Positions 53,413-63,687 of a stretch of 64,000 nucleotides of DNA are shown here, piece after piece; position 1 is the first letter of the stretch, and the number at the start of each line of letters is the position of its first letter. The DNA is from Flammeovirga sp. OC4 (GTDB lineage Bacteria; Bacteroidota; Bacteroidia; Cytophagales; Flammeovirgaceae), in the NCBI RefSeq assembly GCF_000812565.1, contig NZ_JTAM01000020.1:1-64000 (forward strand), in the 5' to 3' direction. The position numbers were made by a program, and so were the translations under genes. The notes beneath the pieces were generated by a model, which had not been told where the DNA came from, did no database searches, and saw only the letters and a list, made by a program, of their open reading frames with translations.

Positions 53413-56400
53413 TTAACAGTGTTGCTTAAATTCACTAGGACTCTCCCCAAACTGTTTTTTAAATACTGTAGAGAAATATTTTGGATCAGAATAACCACTT
53501 TCATAAGCAATTGTACTGATACTTTCATCTGATTCCATCAACATCTTCTTGGCATGATTGAGACGTTTTGTCTGAATATACTCTTTTGGAGAGAGGTCGG
53601 TAAGTGCCTTTATTTTTCGATATAAAACGGGTCTACTCATCCCAATGTCTTTACAAATTTCAGAGACATTGTAGTTAGAGTCTGTTAAGTTGGTTTCAAT
53701 TAACTGTTTGAATTCAGTGAGGAATTTACTGTCAATTGTTTCTTCTACCACCGGCTGTACTTTGGTCGGTTCATCTTCATGAATTTGCTTTCTGTACAAC
53801 TGACTTAGGGCCTTTCTATTTTCAATCAAACTGATGATTCTATATTTCAGCATTCTGATGTCAAAAGGCTTGATTACATAGTGGTCTGCTCCGTGCATAT
53901 AGCCTTCCGCTTTGTACATAGAGGCGTTGAGTGCTGTCAGCATAATGATCGGAAGGTGGGAAGTGGCCACATTACTTTTGATTTGATTACAAAGCTCATA
54001 ACCATTCATGACAGGCATCATGACATCAGAGAGTACAAGGTGGAAATCCTTCTCCAATAAAGCATCAAAACATTCTTTGCCATTTTCAAAAACTTCGACT
54101 TCGAAACTGTCAGAAAGGGAGGTTTTAATAAATGCTCTCAACTCTTCATTATCTTCCGCCACCGCAATTCGATAATCGTACTTTTCCTTATCTTTCTCCA
54201 CAAACTCATCACCATAATGTGATATTTCTTGAGGAACGGCATCATTTCTAATACCTTTTACTTTCAGTGGAAGCTCTAAGAAGAAAGTGGTTTGTTTGTT
54301 TTCTTCGCTTTCAAAAAAGAGTTTACCGTTCATCATGGAAGTGTACTTATAAGAAAGGACCAAACCGATTCCGCTCCCAATTTTCTTATTCTTAATGACG
54401 TTTTCAGCTCTGTAGAAACGCTTGAAAATGTGTTTTTGATTCCCTTTCGGAATTCCTAAACCATGATCAGTAATGGTGAACTTGATTTGATCCTCCACTT
54501 TTTTAATATCAATAAAGATTTTGTCATTCTCTTTAGAGTATTTGATAGCATTGGAAACCAGGTTATAGATGATTTTTTCAATCTTATCAAAATCTAATTC
54601 CACCATGATTTGTTCTTTGGAGGAATCGATCTGTACTTCAATATTTTTCTTCTGTAATAGTGGATCAAAATCACGGATCAGCACTTTGATGAGGTGTACA
54701 AAATCAAACTCTTTGACCACCAATTCTTCATTGACTTGATTGATACGTTCATAATCCAATAACTGCGTGATACGTTTATTCAGTCTTGTCAAATTGCTTC
54801 GGATCATACCGATTAATCTTGTTGCTGAGGCGTCCAAATCGGTATCTTCTTCTAGTTTTTGAAGTGGACCTTGTATCAATGTGAGTGGCGTTCTTAGCTC
54901 ATGAGCTATCTCTGCAAAAACAGTATTTCGCGCCTGCAAGTGCTTTTGTTGAATATAATCGGCATAAGATTTATAAATCAACCAAAGTAAAATCAGAGCA
55001 CCAATAGTATACAAAACCTTCGCCCAAACGGTAGCCCAGATTGGGGGAGCAACGGAAATTTTTAAACTTCTTTCCACTTCTTCTCTTGTATTTCTACCAG
55101 AATACATTTTGATTTTTAGTACATAACTACCATAAGGGAGGTTTTGGTAATTGATGTCTTGTAGTGTACTTTTCTTACTAAAGTTGTTTTCATACCCTTC
55201 TAGTTTCCAACTAAAAAAGTTGGGGTCACCTCTGTATTCAGGGGAGATGACATTCAAAGAAAAACCACGGTCTGGGTGGTCAAGAATAACTTCTTTTACT
55301 AGGTTGATGTCTTTGTCCAGTATTTTAGAATTGAGTGCTGTAATCTTCTTTCCATCTACTGTAAAATGGTTGAAAGTGATTTTTGGAGCAGTGGTAATGT
55401 TGTCCTCAAAATGAAGAGGGAATTGATAAAAACCATCGTATGATCCTAGAATGATATGATTGTTATTTAGAATAGAGGCTCCTTGATGGGATTCAAATTT
55501 CTGAAGCGGTTCGTGGATATCTGCAATTTTCCCTTTGTTGTAGTGGAAAGTAAACAACCCATTGTCACCAATAATCACATATTTATTCAGATCTGTTTTT
55601 AAGATCTGTTTGATGCGTCTAGGTAATAAATTCTTTTGATTGTCTTGGATTGGAGAAATGCTTTTTTTGATTACATCAAAAATCAGTACTCCTTTAGATT
55701 CTGTCCCCAACATAAAATTTTTCTCGTCAATCGGCATAATCGCACTGACAGACAGATCTGAGGATTTTATAATCAGTTTTGGTTGCTCTTGATCTATTTC
55801 ATGAATGCCATCATGGTTAGCAGCATACATTTTCCCTTGCTGAGGACTGTAATAAATATAGGAGGTACTGCTTAGTGGATATTTACTAAACAATTGATCA
55901 TTGATATTCATCTCAAAAACAGTCCCTTTTACCAATCTAAACCACAATTTATCTCCGTAAAGCTCTAGTTGAAGAATAAATTTGCAATTGTAGTATTGAT
56001 CTTTCACTTGGAAATTTTTGATCGATTTCAACACTTTAAAGTTTTTACCATCCAAGTAAAATAAACCAAAACCATAGCTTGAAACCCAGAAATTGTGATG
56101 CCTGTCTTCTACAATATTATTGATAACAAAACTCTCATTGCGATCAAATTTTTGAATAAAATGATTGGGTCTTAAATATCTTTTTTTGCCGTTTTTATCT
56201 TTGATAACCATCCCTTTGTTCGTTCCCAACAAGATTCTTTTCTTAGAATCTTTAAAAGAACTGTAGCCATGATCGGCAATCATATTGGGATCAGGATCGG
56301 TATTGATTTTTCTTAAATAAGGTTTGTGAGGGTTGTGCAAGAAAAGCCCTTTTCCGTAAGTAGCAATCCATAGCCGTTGGTGCTGATCAACTGTCAAGCT

Positions 56401-57282
56401 GTTAATTGGTAAGCCATTAATGCCTTTTAAATTATTACCGCTGACTTCATGGCCGTCATGATCAAAAACCATAATACCATGCCCATCTGTCCCTGCAATA
56501 ATTTTATTTTTGTAAGTACTGAATTTACTGATTTTATAATCTACATTTTGCTTGATATGCTGAATTTTATTGTCTTTGATCAAGTAAATTCCTCTATTGT
56601 AAGTACCTACCCATACCGCATTGTCAGAACTTTTATAAAGACATGTAATACCTGCACCTTTTAAGTTGATACCATAAAGCTGAAACTCTTTGACTTCTCC
56701 TTTTTTGATAATTTGAAGACCATTAGGGCTGGCGATCAAAAGTCCTTGTGCACCGTAAGGAGTGGTGGCTGTAATTCTTTTTTTGATAAATATCTTCTTG
56801 AAGGCATCTTTTTTAGGATCCCATCGAACGAGCATTTTCCAAGAAAGAAAATAATAAAACCCGTTGTGTTCAGTGATGGATGTAAAAGCTCTTTTGTTAT
56901 TGATGCCTTGAATTTCAAAAGGTTCAAAAGCGTCAACTGTAGGGTTGTAGGTGTAGAGTCCAAATTGACAATAGACCCATAATTTTTTGAGTTGATCGAT
57001 GTAAAGCCCTGAGTTGTTTTTGTAGAAAATAATATCTTCTCCTGCAGGGTTTTTTATTGTATAATTTTTAAAGTTTTTCCCATCAAAACGTTGAATACCA
57101 TTGGGTGATATGACCCATGTAAAGTCATCTTCATCATTGGCAATATCATAGACAATATGACTACTTAATCCATCTTGAACATTATAGTTGTCAAAAAGTA
57201 AGTTTTCATCCCATTGTGCCAATGCAATAAAAGAATTGATAAAAAGGATAAAAGAAATAAGTAATGTTCTCTTCAAATTCAT
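53413..57282 (-). CDS. Hybrid two-component system sensor/regulator (HTCS)
   Basis: The start at 57282 gives MNLKRTLLISFILFINSFIALAQ as signal; the frame to 57324 adds 14 residues. About 700 residues of Reg_prop beta-propeller repeats (e.g. VQDGLSSHIVYDIANDEDDF) come first. A Y_Y_Y domain, one membrane helix, HisKA (FAEIAHELRTPLTLIQG, His 808 in the 1303-residue numbering), HATPase (SGIGLVLSYKYTS), a receiver (SDVMMPVMNG, Asp 1100) and a C-terminal AraC HTH (GYSDPKYFSTVFKKQFGESP) follow. HTCS proteins sense glycan fragments in the periplasm and switch on their polysaccharide locus. Its place between the GH3/lipoprotein and sulfatase-GH10/SusD genes points to control of this locus. Confidence 0.93.
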   Translation of the reverse strand: MNLKRTLLISFILFINSFIALAQWDENLLFDNYNVQDGLSSHIVYDIANDEDDFTWVISPNGIQRFDGKNFKNYTIKNPAGEDIIFYKNNSGLYIDQLKKLWVYCQFGLYTYNPTVDAFEPFEIQGINNKRAFTSITEHNGFYYFLSWKMLVRWDPKKDAFKKIFIKKRITATTPYGAQGLLIASPNGLQIIKKGEVKEFQLYGINLKGAGITCLYKSSDNAVWVGTYNRGIYLIKDNKIQHIKQNVDYKISKFSTYKNKIIAGTDGHGIMVFDHDGHEVSGNNLKGINGLPINSLTVDQHQRLWIATYGKGLFLHNPHKPYLRKINTDPDPNMIADHGYSSFKDSKKRILLGTNKGMVIKDKNGKKRYLRPNHFIQKFDRNESFVINNIVEDRHHNFWVSSYGFGLFYLDGKNFKVLKSIKNFQVKDQYYNCKFILQLELYGDKLWFRLVKGTVFEMNINDQLFSKYPLSSTSYIYYSPQQGKMYAANHDGIHEIDQEQPKLIIKSSDLSVSAIMPIDEKNFMLGTESKGVLIFDVIKKSISPIQDNQKNLLPRRIKQILKTDLNKYVIIGDNGLFTFHYNKGKIADIHEPLQKFESHQGASILNNNHIILGSYDGFYQFPLHFEDNITTAPKITFNHFTVDGKKITALNSKILDKDINLVKEVILDHPDRGFSLNVISPEYRGDPNFFSWKLEGYENNFSKKSTLQDINYQNLPYGSYVLKIKMYSGRNTREEVERSLKISVAPPIWATVWAKVLYTIGALILLWLIYKSYADYIQQKHLQARNTVFAEIAHELRTPLTLIQGPLQKLEEDTDLDASATRLIGMIRSNLTRLNKRITQLLDYERINQVNEELVVKEFDFVHLIKVLIRDFDPLLQKKNIEVQIDSSKEQIMVELDFDKIEKIIYNLVSNAIKYSKENDKIFIDIKKVEDQIKFTITDHGLGIPKGNQKHIFKRFYRAENVIKNKKIGSGIGLVLSYKYTSMMNGKLFFESEENKQTTFFLELPLKVKGIRNDAVPQEISHYGDEFVEKDKEKYDYRIAVAEDNEELRAFIKTSLSDSFEVEVFENGKECFDALLEKDFHLVLSDVMMPVMNGYELCNQIKSNVATSHLPIIMLTALNASMYKAEGYMHGADHYVIKPFDIRMLKYRIISLIENRKALSQLYRKQIHEDEPTKVQPVVEETIDSKFLTEFKQLIETNLTDSNYNVSEICKDIGMSRPVLYRKIKALTDLSPKEYIQTKRLNHAKKMLMESDESISTIAYESGYSDPKYFSTVFKKQFGESPSEFKQHC

Positions 57283-57458
57283 ACTCGAAATGATGTAAAA
57301 ATTAATGGAGTAAGTGACCAACAAGTATTTAATCTAGGTTAGTAAAGTTAGTATTTAAGTAAAAGGAATCAACGAATCGGTTGATTTAATTGCAACTAAC
57401 ACCATTTTCTATAGTGTTAAGCGATAGTGATACTTTATTTCGAAATCAGGAGACTAAG

Positions 57459-58927
57459 TACATTGTAAACTAAATTATCATCAACCTTTCTGCAAGCATT
57501 TATAGGATCTACTTTCAAGCTTCCTTCTTCTTCATTTTTCCATTGATGAAAAACGAAGCAAAAAATCTAGGCTTAGAAGTCAAAAGCTAAATTTCATTCC
57601 TCTCGCCTAAATGATTTTAAACTCGCTGCGCTCAGACAACAAAATCATTTTTAACGGCTCAATTCATGAAATTCTTCACGCTTTTCCCTTCAAGGCCGAG
57701 GGAAGTACTACCTAACGAATTGTGTAGAAAGACCACTGGCGCGAATGTTAAGCGATAGTGTCATTCGTGTCCTTCAGATCATTAGAAATCTCCTGATTTC
57801 TAAACAATACAAATAACGTAAACTAAGTTTTCGTTAACTTTTAATCAAGTTTTCTACAAACATTTATAAGCTCTACTTTCAAGCTTCTTTCTTCTTCATT
57901 TTTCCATTGATGAAAAACGAAGCAAAAAATCTAGGCTTAGAAGTCAAAAGCTAAATTTCATTCCTCTCGCCTAAATGATTTTAAACTCGCTGCGCTCAGA
58001 CAACAAAATCATTTTTAACGGCTCAATTCATGAAATTCTTCACGCTTTTCCCTTCAAGGCCGAGGGAAGTACTACCTAACGAATTGTGTAGAAAGACCAC
58101 TGGCGCGAATGTTAAGCGATAGTGTCATTCGTGTCCTTCAGATCATTAGAAATCTCCTGATTTCTAAACAATACAAATAACGTAAACTAAGTTTTCGTTA
58201 ACTTTTAATCAAGTTTTCTACAAACATTTATAAGCTCTACTTTCAAGCTTCTTTCTTCTTCATTTTTCCATTGATGAAAAACGAAGCAAAAAATCTAGGC
58301 TTAGAAGTCAAAAGCTAAATTTCATTCCTCTCGCCTAAATGATTTTAAACTCGCTTTGCTCAAACCAAAAAATCATTTTTAACGGCTCAATTCATGAAAT
58401 TCTTCACGCTTTTCCCTTCAAGGCCGAAGGAGGTACTACCTAACGAATGGAGTAGAAAGACCACTGGCGCGAATGTTAAGCGATAGCGTCATTCGTGTCC
58501 TTCAGGTCATCAGAAATCTCCTGATTTCTAAATGGTACAAATAACGTAAACTAAGTTTTCGTTAACTTTTAATCAATTATTCCGCAGGCTTTTATGTCCT
58601 ACTTTCAAACTTCCTTCTTCTTCATTTTTCCATTGATGAAAAACGAAGCAAAAAATCTAGGCTTAGAAGTCAAAAGCTAAATTTCATTCCTCTCGCCTAA
58701 ATGATTTTAAACTCGCTTTGCTCAAACCAAAAAATCATTTTTAACGGCTCACTTCATGAAATTTTTAATGCTTTTCCCTTCAGGCCGAAGGAAGTACTAC
58801 CTAACGAATGGAGTAGAAAGACCACTGGCGCGAATGTTAAGCGATAGCGTCATTCGTGTCCTTCAGATCATCAGAAATCTTCTGATTTCTAAATGCCATA
58901 AATATTCGAAAACTTAGTTTATTAAGT
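57459..58927. mobile_element. Tandem array of four MITE-like units
   Basis: It begins with TIR TACATTGTAAACTAAATT at 57459. Units recur with period 364, 364 and 362 bp; for example, the phrase CATTGATGAAAAACGAAGC starts at 57541, 57905, 58269 and 58631. Junctions read AACGTAAACTAAGTTTTCGTT, a fused left/right TIR. Each unit has the CGAATG/CATTCG and AGAAATC-TCCT-GATTTCT module. The last unit has a truncated end. No ORF is seen. Preceding bases 57412-57454 hold a worn fragment of the same module. Confidence 0.75.
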
Positions 58928-58944
58928 ACTAGAAAAAGATAAGG

Positions 58945-59026
58945 GAAGAAGGAAGATGTAAGGTGGTCCAATCGGCATAAAAACCATACTGTGGACCACA
59001 ACCCGAACTATTTTTCTTCCTTCTTC
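58945..59026 (-). terminator. Long-stem terminator-like structure
   Basis: GAAGAAGGAAGA (58945-58956) pairs with TCTTCCTTCTTC (59015-59026). Inner TGGTCC/GGACCA pairs as well. It lies downstream of the minus-strand lipoprotein gene at 59046. Confidence 0.5.
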
Positions 59027-59045
59027 CTTCTTAACTCTTAACTCT

Positions 59046-60863
59046 TCATTCTACCACTGCATCATACTTTGTATAAGCCGTAACAACAATATTGTTGAAA
59101 CCGAAAGTATGACCTGTTTTGAAGCTGTCAGGGATTTCAGTCATGTCTTTGTGTGCCAACCAAGCAATATTTACTCTGTTATTCACAAGATATTTTGTAT
59201 CAATCTCCAAGACACCCGATGACACATACGGCCCATTATCAATGTCAGTACCTACTCTTGAGATGTTGGCATTCGTGTCTTTTTCCCATACAAAATCATG
59301 AATAGCATCACTACCATCATAATCTGCATTATAATTGACCGTGAAATAGTCTTCAGTATATTCATCTGTATCTTTTAAGTCTTTGTTGACACCGTTATCA
59401 AAAGAAACAGTGGCTCTACGGATATTGTCTACAGCATAACTTACAGCGATATAAGACCACCTTGTATAGTCACCTGACCAAATATTGGCTTGTGCTCTAC
59501 AATACGATCTTGAAGCTGTAGTGTTCCAGCTAGCACCGCTTCTCTCATTATCATTGAGGACTACTTGCTGACGGATATAATCTATTCTCAATGCATCACT
59601 TGTCATATCATCTTCCAAAAGAATTTGTGCTTTTGTTTCGATAACAATCTGTGTGAGTGCAGTTAGAGGAGTGTCTCCATGACTTGGTGTGTTGACATTG
59701 ATATCAATACTGTAAGTTGCATCCGTAAAGTTTTGCTCTTCCGCAATTGTAATAGAACCTGTTTCAGGATCGAAAGTCATGCCTTCAGGTAATGCCGTTG
59801 TAAGTGTAACGACTGCATTTCTTGGAAGTGAATATAATTCAGGAGTGAAGGTGTAGCCAGTCCAAGGTGAAAGTGTTACTTTATTTTCAGCATAAGAGAT
59901 TTCAGGGCTAATTTGTGCCACAATCTCAATAGTAACCGCTTCCTCGAAAGTGAAAGTCTGACCGTCTAACGTAGCGATGACATCAACTTTATAGACTCCC
60001 ACTGTATTATTGTGATTTTCTGGTAAAGTAATGACAGCATTTTCATCAATTGCGAGGTTACTTAGTGTAAGATTATCTTGTACTTGCACTTCATAAGTAG
60101 CACCGTCTAAGAATTCTCTTACTGTTGGTATAGCTTGAATGCTGTAATCACCTTGAATCTTAAAGAAGTTAGGTTGATATACTAATTCAGGCGCACCGTA
60201 GATTTTTACTTTAGCAACTTCACTCAACGTAGTTTCACCACCTTCTGTCAAAACTTTTACAGCAATATCATATTCACCAGCTTCCATAAAGTCCACTTTA
60301 GAGATATGTCCAGTGGCTTCATCAATTGATAGGCCTTTGGAAGCATTGACTAACTCATAAGAGATCGCAGTATTTCCTTCCCCAAAGAAAGCACTGTCTA
60401 AATGAAGTACTTCACCTTCAAAATATCTTTCATAAGAAGGTGTAGGTGACGAATAAAACACTTCGCCCGTCACTGGAGTGATACCCATTGACCAAGCTTT
60501 TTCGTGAACTGTTTTTCCACTTACCGTAAAAGTGGCAATGTTGGCGTGGTATATTGCTTCTTGATCTAAAAGTGAAGCATCTCTTACACTGATTACTCCT
60601 GTTTTTTTGTCAATAAATACATTACTGATTTGTGAGCTATCACCTTTGTCATTAAAAAACTCTTCAATGGCAAAAGAAACGCCATACTTGTTTTCAAAAA
60701 TAGGCTCTGGAGAAATCATGTCTTCTAAGGGATAGAAAACACTGGCATCATAGTGAACAGAATCTAGGTATTCGGTTTCAATGGTTCTAAGAGGATCTTG
60801 TTTTTCACAACCTATGATTACGAAAAACAGACTTATGAATGTAAAATATAGAAGTTGTTTCAT
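59046..60863 (-). CDS. Surface glycan-binding-like lipoprotein with Ig/cadherin-like domains
   Basis: A 605-residue lipoprotein with lipobox LFFVIIGCEKQ. Several beta-sandwich repeats follow (GLSIDEATGHISKVDFMEAGEYDIAV; GMTFDPETGSITIAEEQNFTDATYSIDI), typical of cadherin-like or SusE-type stalks. The C-terminal 180 residues (DALRIDYIRQQVVLND to FGFNNIVVTAY) form a distinct domain that I associate with DUF4958 sugar-binding proteins, from memory. It lies between the HTCS and the sulfatase-GH10 gene, in the position of a surface glycan-binding protein in a Sus-like operon. Confidence 0.75.
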   Translation of the reverse strand: MKQLLYFTFISLFFVIIGCEKQDPLRTIETEYLDSVHYDASVFYPLEDMISPEPIFENKYGVSFAIEEFFNDKGDSSQISNVFIDKKTGVISVRDASLLDQEAIYHANIATFTVSGKTVHEKAWSMGITPVTGEVFYSSPTPSYERYFEGEVLHLDSAFFGEGNTAISYELVNASKGLSIDEATGHISKVDFMEAGEYDIAVKVLTEGGETTLSEVAKVKIYGAPELVYQPNFFKIQGDYSIQAIPTVREFLDGATYEVQVQDNLTLSNLAIDENAVITLPENHNNTVGVYKVDVIATLDGQTFTFEEAVTIEIVAQISPEISYAENKVTLSPWTGYTFTPELYSLPRNAVVTLTTALPEGMTFDPETGSITIAEEQNFTDATYSIDINVNTPSHGDTPLTALTQIVIETKAQILLEDDMTSDALRIDYIRQQVVLNDNERSGASWNTTASRSYCRAQANIWSGDYTRWSYIAVSYAVDNIRRATVSFDNGVNKDLKDTDEYTEDYFTVNYNADYDGSDAIHDFVWEKDTNANISRVGTDIDNGPYVSSGVLEIDTKYLVNNRVNIAWLAHKDMTEIPDSFKTGHTFGFNNIVVTAYTKYDAVVE

Positions 60864-60912
60864 TTCAATAATATTTTAAAAGCTGTTGCACATTTTAAAT
60901 CAGTAAAACAGC

Positions 60913-63675
60913 TTAGTTCGTGAGATCAGTGAGCTTTACTTTGATATCGTTTTGGCTTTCTTCCGCTTGGAATAAGTTAGAGTAGGTTTTACCATTTTGA
61001 GTGATCGTCACCCTGTAAGTTCCTTTAAAACCCCTGAAAGCTACTTTTCCTTTTTTGTCGGCTTTTGCTTCTAAAGAAGTTGACCATTCTTCAAGTTTTT
61101 TTGCCCATACTTTAGCTTCTATTCTTGGGTTGGCATCAAGGTCAAAAAATGCTTTTCGGTTTTCACCAAAAGGGGTCCAAACATAAAAACCTTCCACTTG
61201 AGGATGAGAGAAGTATACCGTCATTGCTTCATCAGTAATTTGTGCTCTATCAGCCTCCGTAAATTTCTGATAAGGAGAATCCACAATTTCAAACTCAGTT
61301 CCCAACATTGGCAACCCAAAAGAAGCGAACTTTTCTAGTCTAGCATATAAATCTTCTGGTTTGATGTGTTGCTTCATTCTCGATTGAAAACCCAAAGCTT
61401 CTAAAGGAGCGTTGGCAGCGAGTATATCTTCAATCACTTTGTAATGGAATTGAATGTTTTTATCCGCTACTTTATAAGGAGCAGAGATGACTTTATTTTC
61501 ATTCAAATAGAATTTTACCTGCTTATTTTTTCTTACTTTATCAGCATATTCAAACCAGTACGCCCATGAGTTTTGCTTTGTCAAATCTTGTACGACATGA
61601 CATTCTCTTGGTTCATTCAAAACATCCCATTCCACTACATCGTACTCTGATAAACCATATTTCACATAGTTTTCTAATTGATGAATTAATTCTGCAGTAT
61701 CCGTTGCATTGACGTATTGCTGAATGTCTTTCGGCATGTTTTTCGTTTTTTCCCACACCAATGCATGACCTCTCAGCGGAATATTATTTTCTTTTAAGAA
61801 AGGCGTGATTTGTTGATGACGCTTATCGTAAAGTCTTTTATGCTTGATTTTGAAAGCATTTTCATACCCAGCATTTTCAAACAAAGTAAGGAAGGTTTTT
61901 TGGTATATTTCTTTTTTCTCTGAAGTGAATAAATTCGTATTGATCACACCCCCAAAGCGGAATTGATGCCTTACTTGTTCAATCTTCACTTTCCCATTAA
62001 AAGGTTTTCCTTTTTTATCTAAAACGGTCAGTTTCACATCTCCTTTTCGGTGCTTTTCAATTCTTGCTTCCGCAGCAGTTTTCCAATCAGTCTTAGTACC
62101 ATTTATAGCACCAAAACTATGTGATTGGTAGGTTCTGTCATTTCTGAAAAACTCCATGAACAACGCTCTCATTTCATTGAGTTGCTTTTGATACGCTTTG
62201 TCTTTTGCAAGGTTTCTCGTCTCTAAAGGGTCCGCTTTGTAATCGTACAATTCCTCTGCTTTTAGCGTACATCCTTCTAGTGTTTTCTTTAATCTTGGAG
62301 TACCATCATACCAAGCCGTATATCTGATATTTCCTGATTTTAAAGAGTAGCCGTTGATTTTTCCTCTTGCAATTTGAGTCATCGCATATTTTTTGATCGT
62401 CTTCTCACTTCCGTTTAGAAGAGGTCTCAAACTTTTACCAGACAATCCTTCAGTTGGAACAGGAAGTCCAGCCATATCCGCCAAAGTAGGGTAGATGTCT
62501 ACAAACTCAGTGACACTACTTACTCGCTTCACTGTTTTTTGAGAAGGGTCTACAATAATCATCGGCGATCGAGTCGCTTGCTCAAAGTTAGAGTGCTTGT
62601 TCCATAATAAGTGATCTCCCAAGTGCCAACCGTGATCACCCCAAAGAATAATGATGGTGTTTTGATCCAGTTTATTCTCTTCCAATTGAGTAATTAATCG
62701 ACCTACCAAAGCATCTACATAAGAGGTAGCCGCATAGTAACCGTGAATCAATTGACGCTGCCCTTTTTCTGAAATTTTGACTACCCCATCTGCTTCACTG
62801 ATGTCTAAACCTTCCGTTTTATACCCTTGCAATTCGCTTGAATTATGATACGCTTTCTCATAACCACCTTCCACTTTTTGTTGGAATTTGGCTAAAGGAA
62901 CCTCATTTTCATTATACAAATCCCAGTATTTTGTAGGAGCTGCAAAAGGTAAGTGAGGGCGTTTGTATCCTACTGCTAAAAAGAAAGGTTGATCTTGCTT
63001 GGCCAATGCTTTGATGTACGCTTCCCCTTGTTTTGTGATGGCTCCATCGATATAAGCATCATCAGAAACATCTGCTTTTTCGAAAGCAGGTTTGAAACGC
63101 TGTTGTACCCACTTATTGATTTTTTTCTTTTCAATACCTTTTGCCTCCGCTTCTTTTCTTAGTGCTCTTACCTTTTTTACATTTTCAGGATTTTGATAAT
63201 AAGAAAGGGCAGGGGCTTGCTTTCCTTCAGGGTATCTTAATTGATTTGGAAGCGTGTATTCTGTCCATGATTGTTGATCTTGTTGCTTATCTACACTTCT
63301 TGGATCATAGATTTTACCCACGCCATAGGTCAAATAACCGTTGTTTTTGAAGTATTGCGGTAATGTCACCACATCGGGACGTTGCTTTCTAATTTTTGTT
63401 TTCAGGTCCCAAACCTTTACGATATCTGGTCTTAAACCGGTCAATAAACTGGCTCTTGAAGGACCACAAACGGCTTGCTGACAGTGGTTGTTTAAAAATA
63501 CCGTTCCTTTATCCGCCAATCGATCCATATTGGGTGTTTTGGCATAGTCATCTCCAAAGGCACCGATAGTGGGTTTCAAATCATCGATAGCGATAAAAAG
63601 AACATTTTTTTTGTCCTGACTGTACCCCGTGGAGAGTACAGTCAGAAGAAGTATGTTTAAAAGAATCTTTTTCAT
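60913..63675 (-). CDS. Sulfatase-GH10 xylanase fusion enzyme
   Basis: A 920-residue exported protein with signal peptide (1-19). Residues 22-510 are a type I (S1) sulfatase near iduronate-2-sulfatase: NVLFIAIDDLKP (metal site), CGPSRASLLTG with Cys 70 to be converted to formylglycine, and LWGDHGWHLGDH. From about 550, EARIEKHRKGDVKLTVLDKK and HQFRFGG open a GH10-like domain. HALVWEK, WDVLNEP (acid/base Glu 688) and GTEFEI (nucleophile Glu 794) follow. A small beta domain ends the protein. The pairing suggests one enzyme that desulfates and cleaves a sulfated xylan-like polymer. Each domain is firm; the substrate is inferred. The SusD-like gene lies directly upstream on the same strand. Confidence 0.88.
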   Translation of the reverse strand: MKKILLNILLLTVLSTGYSQDKKNVLFIAIDDLKPTIGAFGDDYAKTPNMDRLADKGTVFLNNHCQQAVCGPSRASLLTGLRPDIVKVWDLKTKIRKQRPDVVTLPQYFKNNGYLTYGVGKIYDPRSVDKQQDQQSWTEYTLPNQLRYPEGKQAPALSYYQNPENVKKVRALRKEAEAKGIEKKKINKWVQQRFKPAFEKADVSDDAYIDGAITKQGEAYIKALAKQDQPFFLAVGYKRPHLPFAAPTKYWDLYNENEVPLAKFQQKVEGGYEKAYHNSSELQGYKTEGLDISEADGVVKISEKGQRQLIHGYYAATSYVDALVGRLITQLEENKLDQNTIIILWGDHGWHLGDHLLWNKHSNFEQATRSPMIIVDPSQKTVKRVSSVTEFVDIYPTLADMAGLPVPTEGLSGKSLRPLLNGSEKTIKKYAMTQIARGKINGYSLKSGNIRYTAWYDGTPRLKKTLEGCTLKAEELYDYKADPLETRNLAKDKAYQKQLNEMRALFMEFFRNDRTYQSHSFGAINGTKTDWKTAAEARIEKHRKGDVKLTVLDKKGKPFNGKVKIEQVRHQFRFGGVINTNLFTSEKKEIYQKTFLTLFENAGYENAFKIKHKRLYDKRHQQITPFLKENNIPLRGHALVWEKTKNMPKDIQQYVNATDTAELIHQLENYVKYGLSEYDVVEWDVLNEPRECHVVQDLTKQNSWAYWFEYADKVRKNKQVKFYLNENKVISAPYKVADKNIQFHYKVIEDILAANAPLEALGFQSRMKQHIKPEDLYARLEKFASFGLPMLGTEFEIVDSPYQKFTEADRAQITDEAMTVYFSHPQVEGFYVWTPFGENRKAFFDLDANPRIEAKVWAKKLEEWSTSLEAKADKKGKVAFRGFKGTYRVTITQNGKTYSNLFQAEESQNDIKVKLTDLTN

Positions 63676-63687
63676 GTTAATTGTGGC

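Noticed and set aside
57459-58927. Remnants of a transposase gene in the array
   Set aside because: No frame of useful length is open in any unit and no DDE or Y1 motif is seen.
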